A stretch of 6,352 nt of DNA, taken from Chloroflexota bacterium. Its GTDB lineage: Bacteria; Chloroflexota; Dehalococcoidia; Dehalococcoidales; WRFJ01. The stretch is taken from assembly GCA_009778865.1 (NCBI GenBank), contig WRFJ01000058.1, forward strand, positions 1 through 6,352, read 5' to 3'. The first letter of the stretch is position 1; each line of letters begins with the position of its first letter. This document shows positions 5,163 to 6,352 of this stretch, one piece after another. The notes under the pieces were generated by a model that worked only from the letters and a program-made list of their open reading frames with translations, was not told the origin of the DNA and did no database searches. A program made the position numbers and the translations under genes.

Positions 5163-6352
5163 AATACGGTCTTATTGGTAACCCTTTAGAGCATAGTTAT
5201 TCACCGAATATCCATGCTCTCTTCGGTAACCAAGATTACCAACTTTATCCGCTTCTTGCTGATAATCTAGTCTCTTTTTTACAAGAGGCCGACTTTCATG
5301 GGCTAAATGTTACTATCCCCTATAAAAAAGCCGTTCTGCCCTATTGTGTACTATCGCCAAAAGCCCAAGAAATAGGCAGTGTGAATACTATTCTAAATCA
5401 AAATGGCCGTTTAGAAGGCCATAATACCGATTACTCCGGCTTTTTATATCTGGCTCAACGTACAGGAGTTAATTTTTACGGACAGAAAGTTTTAATACTG
5501 GGTAATGGTGGGGCTGCCCAAACAGTAAAAACAGCAGCTGGTGATAAAGGAGCTAAAGAAATAATTATAGTGTCACGCCTAGGGGAAAATAACTACCAGA
5601 ATATTCACGAACACTACGATGCTAATATTCTGATAAATACTACTCCGGTAGGCATGTTTCCTGATAACTACAGTTGCCCTGCAGATTTGACTCCGTTTTA
5701 TAATCTAAAGCATGTTTTGGATCTAATATATAATCCTTTAAACACCGTCTTAACTCAAGCAGCAACAACTAAAGGCATAGCTAATGCCAGCGGTTTGGCT
5801 ATGCTGGTGGCTCAGGCTTGGTATGCTCATAAACTCTTTTTTAATATTACAAGTAATGTACATCAGGATGAGCAAACTATTGAAAAAGCCGTTAACATTA
5901 TGGAAAGACGCCTTAAAAACTTAATTATTATCGGCATGCCGGGCTGCGGAAAAACTACTTTAGGAAATCATCTGGCTAAAAAATTAAACAGGCCTTTTAT
6001 AGATACTGACCTTAAAATACAAGAAGAAACCGGACGTACTCCTTCTGAAATTATCCAAAGTAACGGAGAAGATGCTTTTCGTAATATAGAATCTCAGATT
6101 ATTTCGACAGTTACTAAAAAAACTGGTCAAGTTATTGCTATCGGCGGCGGCGGCGTTCTTTATGAAAAAAACCGGTCTGCTCTTAGGCAAAACGGTTGGG
6201 TTATTTACTTAGATGCTCCCTTGGAGGAACTTGATATTAAGGGTCGTCCCCTTTCGGCTAGCCCTGCTGCTCTAGCTCAAATGGAGCCAATCCGTCGCCC
6301 CATCTACCAAGCTTTAGCTAATCAAACTATATTTTCCGGCAAAAATAAAGCC
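5159..6352 (+). CDS. aroE-aroK: Bifunctional shikimate dehydrogenase / shikimate kinase fusion, 3'-truncated
   Basis: One frame of 398 codons runs without a stop to the window edge. Residues 1-250 are shikimate dehydrogenase (3-dehydroshikimate to shikimate, NADPH). HSYSP at 12-16 binds shikimate, catalytic Lys56 is in NVTIPYKK, and Asp91 is in NTD. GNGGAA at 115-120 is the nucleotide loop, with S-R at 139-140 near the NADP phosphate; NTTPVGM at 160-166, DLIYNP at 188-193 and SGLAMLVAQA at 211-220 follow. Residues 253 onward are shikimate kinase (shikimate to shikimate-3-phosphate, ATP): Walker A GMPGCGKTT at 259-267, D282-T-D284, R308 in FRNIE, GGGG at 329-332, lid GRPL at 362-365 and R379 in RRPIY. 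About 15-25 kinase residues should lie beyond the window. The linker is nearly absent. The start is set by the ATGA overlap with the mutase gene; the upstream Shine-Dalgarno is weak. No frameshift is seen at the domain junction. Confidence 0.93.
   Translation, partial: MKYGLIGNPLEHSYSPNIHALFGNQDYQLYPLLADNLVSFLQEADFHGLNVTIPYKKAVLPYCVLSPKAQEIGSVNTILNQNGRLEGHNTDYSGFLYLAQRTGVNFYGQKVLILGNGGAAQTVKTAAGDKGAKEIIIVSRLGENNYQNIHEHYDANILINTTPVGMFPDNYSCPADLTPFYNLKHVLDLIYNPLNTVLTQAATTKGIANASGLAMLVAQAWYAHKLFFNITSNVHQDEQTIEKAVNIMERRLKNLIIIGMPGCGKTTLGNHLAKKLNRPFIDTDLKIQEETGRTPSEIIQSNGEDAFRNIESQIISTVTKKTGQVIAIGGGGVLYEKNRSALRQNGWVIYLDAPLEELDIKGRPLSASPAALAQMEPIRRPIYQALANQTIFSGKNKA

Noticed and set aside
5177..5231. 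Imperfect hairpin near the aroE start (GGTAACC repeats outside AGAGCAT/ATGCTCT)
   Set aside because: Only 7 continuous pairs form the inner stem, with a 4x4 internal loop, an A-A mismatch and a 19-base terminal loop. It is not convincing as a regulator.
6138..6151. GGC tandem run as a microsatellite
   Set aside because: Four GGC copies encode the conserved glycine loop of shikimate kinase (residues 329-332).
1..6352. A defence, mobile or otherwise undescribed system
   Set aside because: Every stretch is accounted for by recognised aromatic-pathway genes. There is no transposase, integrase, repeat array, toxin-like small gene or unexplained intergenic space.

Overview
The window is one dense, plus-strand operon segment for making chorismate and the tyrosine/phenylalanine precursors. 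All seven protein genes run left to right, with gaps of at most 14 bases or short overlaps. In order they are: a 5'-truncated type I-beta DAHP synthase (aroF); prephenate dehydrogenase (tyrA); 3-dehydroquinate synthase (aroB); EPSP synthase (aroA); chorismate synthase (aroC); a small AroQ-class chorismate mutase; and a shikimate dehydrogenase fused to a shikimate kinase (aroE-aroK), which runs off the right edge. No RNA gene, mobile element, CRISPR array, intergenic terminator or promoter is visible. No stretch over 300 bases lacks a gene.

The organism is most likely an anaerobic Bacillota of the Clostridia/Negativicutes kind. This is inferred from protein style: CGESG-type EPSP synthase, GGGHFSGRLT-type chorismate synthase, a compact AroE with an S-R-x-G-E-N-N-Y segment, and a TyrA without an ACT domain. 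The gene order also fits; from memory, Clostridium acetobutylicum has a similar aroF-tyrA-aroB-aroA-aroC-mutase/aroE-aroK-dehydroquinase cluster. The DNA is moderately AT-rich and most of it uses TTA/CTA leucine and GCT/GCC alanine codons. Genus cannot be told.

The proteins work in series. AroF makes DAHP from PEP and erythrose-4-phosphate, and AroB closes it to 3-dehydroquinate. The dehydratase step (aroD/aroQ type) is not in the window. AroE-AroK then reduces and phosphorylates to shikimate-3-phosphate, AroA adds enolpyruvate, and AroC makes chorismate. The mutase converts chorismate to prephenate, and TyrA takes prephenate towards tyrosine. From aroB onward the junctions are +1, -11, -4 and -4 bases, suggesting translational coupling.

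I see no undescribed system. Worth a second look are the AroE-AroK fusion, a change in codon use and strand composition inside aroF near 450-480 (recombination or an assembly join), two long perfect palindromes inside tyrA and aroC, the missing dehydratase, and several local departures from family consensus in AroB, AroA, the mutase and the kinase lid.
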